Shown here: piece by piece, positions 51,366 to 61,039 of the stretch
Numbering within the stretch: the stretch's first letter is position 1
How the letters are laid out: each line of letters opens with the position of its first letter
Assembly (NCBI GenBank): GCA_902573235.1
Contig: CACGIZ010000005.1
Span: 1 to 62,270, forward strand
Direction of reading: 5' to 3'
DNA from: an uncultured Pelagibacteraceae bacterium
GTDB taxonomy: Bacteria > Pseudomonadota > Alphaproteobacteria > Pelagibacterales > Pelagibacteraceae
DNA: 62,270 bases
Notes under the pieces: generated by a model
What the model was told of the DNA's origin: nothing
What the model saw: the letters and a program-made list of their open reading frames with translations, nothing else
Databases searched by the model: none
Position numbers and translations under genes: made by a program

Positions 51366-51956
51366 ATGCATCCAGAAATATTTTCAATTGCTTTATTTTG
51401 GTTTGTAGCTGCTTACACCCCTGGACCAAATAACGTAGTTGCCTCATATTCAGGATTTAATTTTGGAATTACTAAAACACTCCCACATATTCTTGGAGTG
51501 ACATTAGGATTTACCTCATTAGTACTTTTTTTATCGATAGGTTTAATTAATTTTTTTAAATTATTTCCAATAGTACAAATTGTTATAAAATATCTTGGAA
51601 CCTTGTTTTTACTTTATCTTGCATATAAAATTGCATTTTCAAGTGCTTCAAGTGAAATAAAAAAAGAAAATCCAGTAAAGTTTATAGAAACATTTCTATT
51701 TCAATACCTAAATCCAAAAGGAGTATCAGTAGCTATTATAGTTGTTTCTAATTATGTAGAACTAGGGTCAAATTATATAAATTATGCGACTCAAGTTGTT
51801 GTGCTTGCATTTTTATTCTCGTCAACCAGCATCACATTATGGACTTTTATAGGTAAATTTTTAAGGAAATTTGCGACAAATGAGAAATTTATTAAGTACT
51901 TTAATTATGCTATGTCAGTGCTTCTTCTTTTGAGCATAATTACATTTTATATATAA
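51366..51956 (+). CDS. LysE-family amino acid exporter
   Basis: The 196-residue protein has six hydrophobic helices and the family start AAYTPGPNNVVASYSGFNFGI (ends of helix 1), then FLFQYLNPKGVSVAIIVVS (about 110-128). It differs clearly from the 22620 gene. Its substrate is unknown. Confidence 0.88.
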   Translation: MHPEIFSIALFWFVAAYTPGPNNVVASYSGFNFGITKTLPHILGVTLGFTSLVLFLSIGLINFFKLFPIVQIVIKYLGTLFLLYLAYKIAFSSASSEIKKENPVKFIETFLFQYLNPKGVSVAIIVVSNYVELGSNYINYATQVVVLAFLFSSTSITLWTFIGKFLRKFATNEKFIKYFNYAMSVLLLLSIITFYI

Positions 51957-51959
51957 ACT

Positions 51960-54629
51960 ATGAAACCAGGAACAAAAAATTCTTATAAATCATTATCAGA
52001 AATTTTAATAAATAATAGAAAATTCAAAATTTTTTCTTTATCAAAAGCTGAAGATAATGGTTTGACTGGTATTTCAAAATTACCAAAATCACTTAAAGTG
52101 CTCTTAGAAAATCTTTTAAGATATGAAGATGATTTAACAGTTAATAAAACTCAAATCGAAGCTATAAAAAATTGGCTTAAAGAAAAAAAATCTAAAAAAG
52201 AAATAGCGTATAGGCCAGCTCGAGTCCTACTTCAAGATTATACAGGAATACCAGCAGTTGCGGATTTAGCTGCAATGCGTGAAGCTGTTAAAGAAAAAAA
52301 TAAAGATCCGAATACTATCAATCCTCTTTCAACTGTTGATCTTGTAATCGATCACTCAGTTCAAGTAGATCAATCAGCTAAATCAGACTCTTTCGATAAG
52401 AATGTAGAAATTGAGTTTAATAGAAATGGTGAAAGATACTCTTTTTTAAAATGGGGACAACAAGCATTTGATAATTTCAGAATTGTTCCTCCAGGCACAG
52501 GAATTTGTCACCAAGTGAATTTAGAATATCTATCTAAAGTAGTTTGGACAGCAGAATATAAAAATGAGAATTATTTATTCCCTGATACACTTGTTGGTAC
52601 TGACAGTCATACCACGATGGTTAATGGTTTATCAGTTTTAGGTTGGGGTGTTGGAGGTATTGAAGCTGAAGCTGGTATGTTAGGTCAACCAATATCAATG
52701 TTGATCCCTGAAGTAATAGGTTTTGAAGTCAAAAATAAGTTGCCAGAAGGCACTACAGCCACAGACTTAGTTTTGACAATTGTAAAAATGTTAAGAGATA
52801 AAGGAGTAGTGGGTAAATTTGTAGAATTTTATGGCGAAGGATTGAAGAATTTAACTTTAGCTGATCGAGCGACAATTGCAAACATGGCTCCAGAATATGG
52901 TGCCACTTGTGGTTTCTTTCCAATAGATGATGAAACATTAAAATATTTAAAATTTTCAGGAAGAGATAAAGAAACAGTTAAAATAGTTGAAGATTATGCT
53001 AAAGCACAAGGTTTATGGGCTAGTGATGAAATTGAGTTCACGGATACCTTAACATTAGATATGTCTACAATTGTGCCCACAATCTCTGGACCAAAAAGAC
53101 CTCAAGATAAAGTTTTATTAACAGATGCGTCTAAAAGTTTTAATAAAAGCTTTAAAGAAATTACAAAAAAAGAAAATTTTTCCATATCTAAAGTACCCAA
53201 CTCAGATTTTGAAATTAAAGATGGTTCGATTTTAATTGCTGCCATTACTTCTTGTACAAATACATCTAACCCAAATGTTTTGATTGGTGCTGGTTTACTT
53301 GCTAAAAAAGCTGTTGAATTAGATTTAAAAGTCAAACCATGGGTTAAAACTTCATTAGCGCCTGGATCTCAAGTAGTGACAGATTACTTAGAGAAAGCAG
53401 GATTAAATATTTATTTAGATAAACTTGGATTCAATCTTGTAGGTTATGGTTGCACAACATGTATTGGAAACTCTGGTCCACTAGCTGATAATATTATTGA
53501 GGCTATTCAAAAAGAAAATATTTATGGTGTATCAGTTTTATCAGGAAATAGAAACTTTGAGGGTCGTATTTCACCACATATTAAAGCGAACTATTTAGCA
53601 TCACCACCTTTAGTTGTAGCCTACGCTTTAGCAGGTCATATGGAATTTGATTTGTTAAAAGACTCATTTGGAAAAGATAAAAAAGGTAATGATATTTTTT
53701 TAAAAGATATTTGGCCTTCTAATAAAGAAATAGAGGAAACTTTAAAAATATCTTTAAATGCTGATATGTTTGTTAAAAGATACTCTAACGTTTCTGAGGG
53801 ACCAAAACAATGGCAAGAAATCAAAACGGAGAAAAGCAGTATTTATAATTGGGATGAAAATTCTACTTATGTAAAAAAACCACCTTTTTTTGATAATTTA
53901 ACAGATGAGCCTGAGGGATTTAAGAAAATTGAAAATGCGCGACCATTATTAATTTTAGGAGATATGGTGACAACTGATCATATATCTCCAGCAGGAAATA
54001 TTCAGAAAGAAAGTCCTACAGGTGAGTACTTTATGAAACATCAAATATTACCTAAAGATTATAACTCTTATGGTTCAAGACGAGGAAATCATGAAGTTAT
54101 GATGAGAGGTACATTTGCAAATATTAGAATAAGAAATGAAATGGTACCTGGAACAGAGGGCGGTTTTACAAAATTATACCCAGAGGAAAAAGTAATGCCT
54201 ATTTATGATGCTGTTGTTGAATATAAAAAAAGAGGGACTGACCTAGTTGTAATTGGCGGTAAAGAATATGGAACAGGTTCATCTAGAGATTGGGCAGCTA
54301 AAGGAACTAAGTTATTAGGAGTTAAGGCTGTTATAGCTGAAAGTTTTGAAAGAATCCACAGATCGAATCTAATTGGTATGGGTATTCTTCCTTTACAGTT
54401 TACTAATAATGTTAATAGAAAAAACTTAAAACTAATCGGTTCAGAACTTATTACAGTTGAAGGAATCGTTAAGGGAATTGAACCATCAGATAAAATTATT
54501 GTAGAAATTAAATATGTTTCAGGAGAGATTAAAAAAATTGAAACATTATGTAGGATAGATACAAAAAATGAATTAGAATACTATAAAAATGGAGGTATCC
54601 TCCAATATGTTTTAAGAAATATGATCTGA
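51960..54629 (+). CDS. acnA: Aconitate hydratase A
   Basis: The 889-residue enzyme of the citric acid cycle interconverts citrate and isocitrate. The iron-sulfur ligands are in ITSCTNTSNPNVLIGAG (first Cys about 430) and GYGCTTCIGNSGPL (Cys pair about 496-499); IDHSVQVD, GTDSHTTMVNGL and YGTGSSRDWAAKG are further conserved sites. Length is that of AcnA. It starts three bases after the LysE gene and ends two bases before the next, so it heads or shares a long transcript. Confidence 0.97.
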   Translation: MKPGTKNSYKSLSEILINNRKFKIFSLSKAEDNGLTGISKLPKSLKVLLENLLRYEDDLTVNKTQIEAIKNWLKEKKSKKEIAYRPARVLLQDYTGIPAVADLAAMREAVKEKNKDPNTINPLSTVDLVIDHSVQVDQSAKSDSFDKNVEIEFNRNGERYSFLKWGQQAFDNFRIVPPGTGICHQVNLEYLSKVVWTAEYKNENYLFPDTLVGTDSHTTMVNGLSVLGWGVGGIEAEAGMLGQPISMLIPEVIGFEVKNKLPEGTTATDLVLTIVKMLRDKGVVGKFVEFYGEGLKNLTLADRATIANMAPEYGATCGFFPIDDETLKYLKFSGRDKETVKIVEDYAKAQGLWASDEIEFTDTLTLDMSTIVPTISGPKRPQDKVLLTDASKSFNKSFKEITKKENFSISKVPNSDFEIKDGSILIAAITSCTNTSNPNVLIGAGLLAKKAVELDLKVKPWVKTSLAPGSQVVTDYLEKAGLNIYLDKLGFNLVGYGCTTCIGNSGPLADNIIEAIQKENIYGVSVLSGNRNFEGRISPHIKANYLASPPLVVAYALAGHMEFDLLKDSFGKDKKGNDIFLKDIWPSNKEIEETLKISLNADMFVKRYSNVSEGPKQWQEIKTEKSSIYNWDENSTYVKKPPFFDNLTDEPEGFKKIENARPLLILGDMVTTDHISPAGNIQKESPTGEYFMKHQILPKDYNSYGSRRGNHEVMMRGTFANIRIRNEMVPGTEGGFTKLYPEEKVMPIYDAVVEYKKRGTDLVVIGGKEYGTGSSRDWAAKGTKLLGVKAVIAESFERIHRSNLIGMGILPLQFTNNVNRKNLKLIGSELITVEGIVKGIEPSDKIIVEIKYVSGEIKKIETLCRIDTKNELEYYKNGGILQYVLRNMI

Positions 54630-54631
54630 TT

Positions 54632-55276
54632 ATGGATGATGAAATTACAATAATTAACACAAAATCAAGAAATGAAAAAATAAAACAATTTTTCTTAGAA
54701 AATAAAAAAAAATTATTATCTATAATTGTTGTCTCTATTTTAGGTTTAATTTTTTTTTACTCTTTTCAAATATTTAAAGATAATAAAAGAAAATTTGTAG
54801 CAGACAAATATTATACAACTATAATTGAATATAATAATGTTAACAAAAAAAAAACTTTACAAAATTTAAAAGAAATAATAAATTTTAAAGATAGTACTTA
54901 CTCACCCTTAGCCCTTTATTTTATAATAGATAACGACTTAGAGAATAATAAAGATGTAATTAATGATTTATTTAATGTTTTGATAGATAAAACATCATTA
55001 GAATTGGAAATTAAGAATCTTATTATTTATAAAAAAGGTCTTTTTTTTGCTGATCATGTTAATGAGAGTCAAATACTAAACATTTTAAATCCTGTTATCA
55101 ATTCGCAAAGTGTTTGGAGGTCTCATGTATTGTATTTATTAGCAGAATATTTTTATTCAAAAAATGAAAAACAAAAGTCTAAAGAGTTTTATAATCAAAT
55201 ACTTTTAACAGAGAATGCCAATCAAGATTTAGTTAAGGAAGCACAAAAAAGACTTAATAGAGATTTAGGTGAATAA
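54632..55276 (+). CDS. YfgM-like TPR membrane protein
   Basis: The 214-residue protein has one membrane helix (about 28-48) and a helical region of repeats (about 60-205) typical of the YfgM/DUF2133 group, ancillary to SecYEG and periplasmic folding. It is followed directly by a BamB-like lipoprotein gene (overlap of eight bases), the same order as yfgM-bamB of E. coli. Confidence 0.75.
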   Translation: MDDEITIINTKSRNEKIKQFFLENKKKLLSIIVVSILGLIFFYSFQIFKDNKRKFVADKYYTTIIEYNNVNKKKTLQNLKEIINFKDSTYSPLALYFIIDNDLENNKDVINDLFNVLIDKTSLELEIKNLIIYKKGLFFADHVNESQILNILNPVINSQSVWRSHVLYLLAEYFYSKNEKQKSKEFYNQILLTENANQDLVKEAQKRLNRDLGE

Positions 55277-56570
55277 TATTTTAAAATTATTATTGCTTCT
55301 TTTTTTTATTTCAGGATGTTCACTTAAAGATACAACTGGATTTTGGACAAATGAGAACGAAATAAGAAAAGTCGAGTCAAATTTTAAACCTTTATTCAAA
55401 AATGAAGAGAGATTATTAAAGGAATTTAATAAAGACTTTAAAATAAAATTAGATGCATCATTATTAAAAAATGATAATTCGATGAATTTAAATAATAATG
55501 ATGGATACACAAGATACAAAGGTAATTTAAAAAAAATTTCTAAATATAATTTTTCCAAAATTAAAGATTACAATAAACTAGAGCCTGATTTAATTTTTCA
55601 TGATGATGGAATTATTTTCTTTGATAATAGCGGAAATATTTTAAATTTTGACAACAACTCAAAATTAATTTGGAAAAAAAATATTTATTTAAAAAATGAG
55701 AAAAAAATTAAACCGTTATTATCAATGCAAAATGATAAAAATTATTTGATAATCGCAGACAATTTATCTAGATATTATGCCTTAAATATTAAAAATGGTA
55801 AAATTTTATGGTCAAAAAGCCATCAATCACCATTTAATTCTCAAATTAAAATTTACAAAGATAAATTTTTTATTTTAGATTTAAATAATAATTTAATTTG
55901 TTTTTCCTTGAAAGATGGCAGTAAAATTTGGAATTTTAACACTGAGAAACCTTTTATCAATCCATTAAAAAAACTTTCAATAGTCATAGAAAATAATTTG
56001 GTAATATTTAATAATTCTTTGGGGGATATTACTGCAGTCAATATTGAAAGTGGTGCATTAGAGTGGCAAATATCAACATATAATTCAAATGATTTAAACG
56101 AGATGATAAGTTTAAAAACATCTAATTTGATAATTGATGAAAATAAAATTTTTTTTTCAAATAATAAAAATGCCTTTTATTCAGTAGATTTAAACACAGG
56201 AAATATTTATTGGAAACAAAACATAAGCTCTTCTGTTAAGCCTACAGTAATTGGAGATCTATTATTTACAATATCTGATAATGGATATTTATTTTTAATT
56301 GATAAAGATAGAGGAAATATTGTTAGGATTAATGATATATTTAAAAATTTTAAACCAAAGGAAAAAAAGAATTTAGTGCCCACAGGTTTTATCTTAGATA
56401 CTAATAATCTTTATGTATCAACCAATTTTGGAAAATTGTTAATCGTAAATATTGAAAATGCATCAACTAAAGAAATTTTAAATATTGGCAAAGGCAAACT
56501 TTCAAGACCCTTTGTAAAAAACCAAAACTTATTTTTAATTAAAGACAACGCAATAATAAAATTAAATTAA
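55269..56570 (+). CDS. bamB: BamB-like outer-membrane lipoprotein
   Basis: The GTG at 55269 is used; the 433-residue product has a lipoprotein signal with lipobox ISGC (Cys about 17) and PQQ-like propeller repeats such as YYALNIKNGKILWSKSH and ITAVNIESGALEWQIS, plus FYSVDLNTGNIYWKQN. BamB helps fold outer-membrane beta-barrels, of which several are encoded in this window. It overlaps the YfgM-like gene by eight bases and the cupin gene by one base. Confidence 0.85.
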   Translation: MNNILKLLLLLFFISGCSLKDTTGFWTNENEIRKVESNFKPLFKNEERLLKEFNKDFKIKLDASLLKNDNSMNLNNNDGYTRYKGNLKKISKYNFSKIKDYNKLEPDLIFHDDGIIFFDNSGNILNFDNNSKLIWKKNIYLKNEKKIKPLLSMQNDKNYLIIADNLSRYYALNIKNGKILWSKSHQSPFNSQIKIYKDKFFILDLNNNLICFSLKDGSKIWNFNTEKPFINPLKKLSIVIENNLVIFNNSLGDITAVNIESGALEWQISTYNSNDLNEMISLKTSNLIIDENKIFFSNNKNAFYSVDLNTGNIYWKQNISSSVKPTVIGDLLFTISDNGYLFLIDKDRGNIVRINDIFKNFKPKEKKNLVPTGFILDTNNLYVSTNFGKLLIVNIENASTKEILNIGKGKLSRPFVKNQNLFLIKDNAIIKLN

Positions 56571-57001
56571 TGTTTCTTAAATTTTTAGAAAAAATAGGTA
56601 GAAAAAAAATTGTTTTAGATAGAGGACCATCACATCCTAAGTATAATGAAGCTAAACCATGGATGAATAGATATTATGTTCTATTAAGACATAGACCCAA
56701 ATGGTTTCCATTCAATATCTTAATCCACGAAATGTTGGCTGATGATCATGGTGAAGGGGTTCATAATCACACATTTCCATACATAACTATAATAATAAGA
56801 GGAGGATATTGGGAAACATTAAGCACAGGAAAGTTTTGGAGACCTCCTGGCTATATTGGTTTTAGATCCGCAAACAATTTACATAGAGTAGATTTAAAAC
56901 CTGGCACTAAACCTTTGACATTATTTATATCTGGCCCATTTGGATTAAGAAGGGGACCAAGATCAGAATATGGGATTGATTTTAAAACAAAAAAAAATTG
57001 A
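56570..57001 (+). CDS. Cupin-fold protein of unknown function
   Basis: The 143-residue protein has GEGVHNHTFPYITIIIRGGYWE (about 60-81), resembling a cupin metal site (HxH), and a second His in NNLHRVDLKPGTKP (about 103-116). No partner enzyme is obvious. It starts at the last base of bamB and overlaps the zapE gene by one base (TGATG). Confidence 0.7.
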   Translation: MFLKFLEKIGRKKIVLDRGPSHPKYNEAKPWMNRYYVLLRHRPKWFPFNILIHEMLADDHGEGVHNHTFPYITIIIRGGYWETLSTGKFWRPPGYIGFRSANNLHRVDLKPGTKPLTLFISGPFGLRRGPRSEYGIDFKTKKN

Positions 57002-58059
57002 TGTTTAAAAAACTTGAAGAAAAATTTAGACTTCATTGTAATGCAAGAAACTTAGAATTAAATCCAAATCAGATTTTCGTAATTAAAAAATTAGAAAATT
57101 ATTATAAAGATAATTTTCGATCTTCTATTTTTAGTTTTTTTTCAAAAGAAGTTTCAAAAAAAAGCTTTTATCTTTGTGGAGAGGTAGGTGTTGGAAAAAC
57201 TATGATACTAAATTTTTTTTTCAATCTTTTAGATCAAAAAAAACAACGACTTCATTTTAATGAATTTATGTTAAATTTTCATAACTTTGTACATGAAAAC
57301 AAAAATAAGAATGAAGAAAACGTAGTAAGTATTTTTGTTAAAGATTTGAAATCTAAATTTTCCTTGATTTTTTTGGATGAGTTTCAAGTAACAAATATTG
57401 TAGATGCTATGATATTAGGTAAATTGTTTCAGGAGATATTTAGTCAAAATATAAAAGTTATTGTGACGTCTAATACAAAAATATCTGAATTATATAAAGA
57501 TGGACTTCAAAGAGATCAATTTAAACCTTTTATTGATATCATGTTGGAAAAATCCATAGAACATGAACTCATAATTGATGATGATTATAGAAAAACAAAA
57601 GAAAATCAAAAACAAAGATATTTTTATCCATTAAATCAAGAGACTAATTTTAAGATAAACAAATTTTCTAGAACAATTACTAAAAATAAAAAATTATCAT
57701 CAGAAATTTTGAATATAAAAGGAAGAAATTTTGAGATTAAAAACTTTTACGAGGGAATATCTAGGTTTGATTTTGATGATTTATGTGACCAAAATCTGGG
57801 ATCAGAAGATTATTTGAAAATTGCTGAGAATTCTAATTTTATGATAATTGAAAAAATTCCAGAATTTAATGAAATTAACTCAAATCAACAACAAAGATTT
57901 ATAACATTAATTGACATTATATATGACAAAAATGTTCCATTAGCAGTAACTGCTAAAAATAGTCTAAAAAAATTTACTACTTCTAAATCATTAGAGGAAC
58001 CATTTAAACGAACAATTAGTCGTTTATACGAATTAACATCAATGGATTTTAAAATATGA
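57001..58059 (+). CDS. zapE: ZapE (AFG1-like) cell-division ATPase
   Basis: The ATG at 57001 overlaps the preceding TGA; the upstream TTG at 56998 is less likely. The 352-residue AAA-type ATPase has Walker A GEVGVGKTMIL (about 60-70), Walker B SLIFLDEFQVTNIVDAMIL (about 120-138) and VTSNTKISELYKDGLQRDQF, characteristic of ZapE. It is a cytoplasmic P-loop protein linked to Z-ring stability. Confidence 0.9.
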   Translation: MFKKLEEKFRLHCNARNLELNPNQIFVIKKLENYYKDNFRSSIFSFFSKEVSKKSFYLCGEVGVGKTMILNFFFNLLDQKKQRLHFNEFMLNFHNFVHENKNKNEENVVSIFVKDLKSKFSLIFLDEFQVTNIVDAMILGKLFQEIFSQNIKVIVTSNTKISELYKDGLQRDQFKPFIDIMLEKSIEHELIIDDDYRKTKENQKQRYFYPLNQETNFKINKFSRTITKNKKLSSEILNIKGRNFEIKNFYEGISRFDFDDLCDQNLGSEDYLKIAENSNFMIIEKIPEFNEINSNQQQRFITLIDIIYDKNVPLAVTAKNSLKKFTTSKSLEEPFKRTISRLYELTSMDFKI

Positions 58060-58478
58060 AGCAAGAATTTTATAATTTACAAATAAATACAGAGGGCCAA
58101 AAATTATATGAATTTACAGATCAAACTATTCAATGGATAGAAAAAAATAATTTTAAGAATGGAATTTTGAATTTGAGTATTCAACATACAAGTGCTTCAA
58201 TAATTATTCAGGAAAATGCTGACCCAGATGTTCAAACTGATTTGATTAATTATTTTGATAAATTAGTCCCAATGAATAATAAGTTATATATTCATACCAC
58301 TGAGGGAAAAGATGATATGCCAGCTCATATAAAATCAGCCTTAACTAATAATCAAATTTCTTTGAGTATAAAAAATAGTAAATTGTTACTTGGAACGTGG
58401 CAGGGCATATATCTCTTTGAACATAGACTTAACCCACAAAAAAGAATTATTATTCATCACTTTTTAGGAGAGACTTAA
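58056..58478 (+). CDS. YjbQ/UPF0047-family protein
   Basis: The 140-residue protein has the family motifs NLSIQHTSASIIIQENADPDVQTDL (about 40-64), HTTEGKDDMPAHIKS (about 87-101) and LLGTWQGIYLFEHR (about 117-130). Family members have thiamine phosphate synthase activity in some assays, but the cellular role is unclear. Its last four bases overlap the convergent photolyase gene. Confidence 0.93.
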   Translation: MKQEFYNLQINTEGQKLYEFTDQTIQWIEKNNFKNGILNLSIQHTSASIIIQENADPDVQTDLINYFDKLVPMNNKLYIHTTEGKDDMPAHIKSALTNNQISLSIKNSKLLLGTWQGIYLFEHRLNPQKRIIIHHFLGET

Positions 58479-59896
58479 TTTTTTTTTAAAATTTGAAAAG
58501 CTTTTAGCGCGGCAACTCGTGCTTGTTCATGTATTACTATTGGTTTAGGATAACTCTTTCCTATAATTGTTTTTATTGCCTCTTGATATTTTATTTCCAT
58601 TTCCCAAGGTTTGTGAATAAATTTTTTTGGAACTTTTTCTAATTCTGGGACCCATTTTTTTACATAAATTCCGTCTTTATCAAACTTTTCTCCCTGAAGA
58701 ATAGGATTAAAAATTCTGAAGTATGGCGCAGCATCAGCTCCACAACCTGCAACCCACTGCCATTGCGCAACATTATTGGCTTTATTAAAGTCAAGTAAGC
58801 AATTTCTAAAATGTTTTTCTCCTTCGGTCCAATTTATCCTTAAATGTTTTACTAAAAAGGATCCAACTACCATTCTTATTCTATTATGCATCCACCCAGT
58901 TTCATAAAGTTCTCTCATTCCAGCATCAACAATTGGATAGCCAGTCATTCCAGATTTCCATGCTTTTAAAAATTTTTCACTTTTAACCCAAGGAAATTTG
59001 TCAAATTCTTTTCTATAATTCCCTTTTAAAAATTCTGGAAAATAATTAATTAAGCTGTGTGAAAATTCTCGCCACCCTAACTCATTAATATATTTTCTAT
59101 AACCAATTCCTTTTGATTTGATTTCACTACATTTTTTCCAAATTGTATTAACGTGAATTTGTCCATGTTTTATATATGGTGATAGTTTTGATGTACCTTC
59201 AATTGAAGGATAGTCCCTTGTGGTGCCATAATCTTTTATTTTATTTTCAACTAAGTTATTTAAAATTTTTTTTGAGTCATTTTCAGAAATTTTCCAATAT
59301 TTCTCAAACTTTTTGTACCAATCTTTCTTTGGAAGAATATCTTTAGCCGCTATGCAATTTTTAAATAATAAAAATGTTTTTGATTTTTTTTTGATAATAT
59401 AATTTTTGCTAGGAGGTAATCCCAAAAATTTTTGTTCAGCATTTCTCCAAAAAGGAGTGAATACTTTAAAAGGTGTTCCATCGTTTTTAGTTATTTCTTG
59501 AAATTCATTTAAAATATTTCCTTTAAAATATTTAAATTCAATTTCATTTTTAATTAAAATATCTCTTATTTTTTTTCCTTTAGCAATCACATCAGGTTCA
59601 TAAATTTTATTCCAATATATTGAAACATTATCTTTTTTTTTAATTTTAGAAAAAACTTCCAACTCATCTCCTTCTAATATTTGAAGGTTAATTTTGTATT
59701 TAGATAATTCTGATTTAAAAGACTCTAAAGATTTAAAAAGCCACCATTTTTGAGCTTCTCTTTTATTATCAAAGTCGTTTTTGTTATAAATATAAAGAGC
59801 AAGTACACCCTCGTGATTTTGAGTGGCATAAGAAAGAGCAGGGTTATGCTCTATTCTAAAATCTTCTCTAATCCATGTAATAGCATTTTTTGTCAT
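58475..59896 (-). CDS. phrB: Deoxyribodipyrimidine photolyase
   Basis: The 473-residue flavoprotein uses light to repair pyrimidine dimers. It has ITWIREDFRIEHNPAL at the start, a chromophore-binding N domain, and FAD-site motifs YPSIEGTSKLSPYIKHGQIH, GWREFSHSLI, MTGYPIVDAGMRELYETGWMHNR and KANNVAQWQWVAGCGADAAPYFR. Length and motifs match bacterial CPD photolyases, as expected for a surface-ocean organism. Confidence 0.95.
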   Translation of the reverse strand: MTKNAITWIREDFRIEHNPALSYATQNHEGVLALYIYNKNDFDNKREAQKWWLFKSLESFKSELSKYKINLQILEGDELEVFSKIKKKDNVSIYWNKIYEPDVIAKGKKIRDILIKNEIEFKYFKGNILNEFQEITKNDGTPFKVFTPFWRNAEQKFLGLPPSKNYIIKKKSKTFLLFKNCIAAKDILPKKDWYKKFEKYWKISENDSKKILNNLVENKIKDYGTTRDYPSIEGTSKLSPYIKHGQIHVNTIWKKCSEIKSKGIGYRKYINELGWREFSHSLINYFPEFLKGNYRKEFDKFPWVKSEKFLKAWKSGMTGYPIVDAGMRELYETGWMHNRIRMVVGSFLVKHLRINWTEGEKHFRNCLLDFNKANNVAQWQWVAGCGADAAPYFRIFNPILQGEKFDKDGIYVKKWVPELEKVPKKFIHKPWEMEIKYQEAIKTIIGKSYPKPIVIHEQARVAALKAFQILKKN

Positions 59897-59904
59897 AGAA
59901 ATTT

Positions 59905-61038
59905 TTATTTTCTACCTTTTGATAGCAGCTGTTTATAAAGTTTTACATCTGCATTTCCTTCGCATCCAATTACTAAAATATTTGACTTTTTACTAAGATT
60001 TATCATTTTTTTTGCTTTAATATTGTTACAAATCCCAATTAAAGCAATTACTCCAGGAGCTGCGCATTCTCCACCTGTAATAGAGGTCTTACTAAACTTT
60101 TTATCTTTTAAACCAGCAATAGTTTTAGCAATATCTTTATCAGAAATTGAAACACAACAATTGCTAGCTTTTTTTAATACTTGCCAAGGTACAAGAGACA
60201 TCTCATTACAAGACATACCTCCCATGATACTTTCTTTTTTAATTTTGATTTTTTTTAATTTATTACTTTTAATACTTTGAAGAACACAGTCTGCTCTATC
60301 AGGTTCAACTATGATAATTTTAGGTATCTTTTTAAAATATTTTGCTACCCCAGCAACAACACCAGCTGCTAATCCGCCGACACCAGCTTGAAGAAATATA
60401 TGTGTTATATATTGATTAGTCTGTTTAGAAATTTCTTTAATCATAATTGAATATCCTGCCATAGTAAGTTGAGGAATATATTTATAATTTTTTGTAGACA
60501 CGTCTTGGACAATCTTCCAATTATTTTTTTTTGACATTTTTTGGCATTCTCTTAATGAGTCTTCATAATTTCCTTTTACTCTTATTACTTCTGCACCAAA
60601 TTTCTTTATTTCTTTAACTCTATTTTCACTTACATATTGACTTACAAAAATTTTACATTTTAAATTTAATCTTTGAGCACCCCACGCAACTGACCTACCA
60701 TGATTACCAGCTGTTGCAGAGGAGATAATTATATTTTTTTTCCCCTTAGATATTTTTTCTACAGCATAAGCACCGCCCAAAGCCTTAAAAGATTTTAAGT
60801 GAAATCTCTTAGATTCATCTTTGTAAAAAATATTATTTAAGTCTAATTTTTTTTGTAATTTATCAAGTTTTAAAAGAGGAGTATTGTTATAATTTTTCCA
60901 TTTAGAAATTGAATTGTAGGCATGTGTTAGCATTAATGAAGGAACATTCTTTAAGATATAACCTCTATTGAATATAAAATTATCATTTAATAAAAATTTT
61001 GATAACTTCCAACTCTTAATATTTTTAGTGTAGTCCAC
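59905..61038 (-). CDS. dpaL: Diaminopropionate ammonia-lyase-like PLP enzyme
   Basis: The 377-residue fold-type II PLP enzyme has the Schiff-base lysine in HLKSFKALGGAYA (about 79-91), SATAGNHGRSVAWGAQ, the DAPAL-type QDVSTKNYKYIPQLTMAGYSIM, FLQAGVGGLAAGVVAG and MGGMSCNEMSLVPWQVL. The pattern matches DpaL (YgeX), which deaminates 2,3-diaminopropionate, better than threonine dehydratase. It lies one base after the glutamine-synthetase-type gene on the same strand, so the ammonium released may be reassimilated. Confidence 0.78.
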   Translation of the reverse strand: MDYTKNIKSWKLSKFLLNDNFIFNRGYILKNVPSLMLTHAYNSISKWKNYNNTPLLKLDKLQKKLDLNNIFYKDESKRFHLKSFKALGGAYAVEKISKGKKNIIISSATAGNHGRSVAWGAQRLNLKCKIFVSQYVSENRVKEIKKFGAEVIRVKGNYEDSLRECQKMSKKNNWKIVQDVSTKNYKYIPQLTMAGYSIMIKEISKQTNQYITHIFLQAGVGGLAAGVVAGVAKYFKKIPKIIIVEPDRADCVLQSIKSNKLKKIKIKKESIMGGMSCNEMSLVPWQVLKKASNCCVSISDKDIAKTIAGLKDKKFSKTSITGGECAAPGVIALIGICNNIKAKKMINLSKKSNILVIGCEGNADVKLYKQLLSKGRK

Positions 61039-61039
61039 T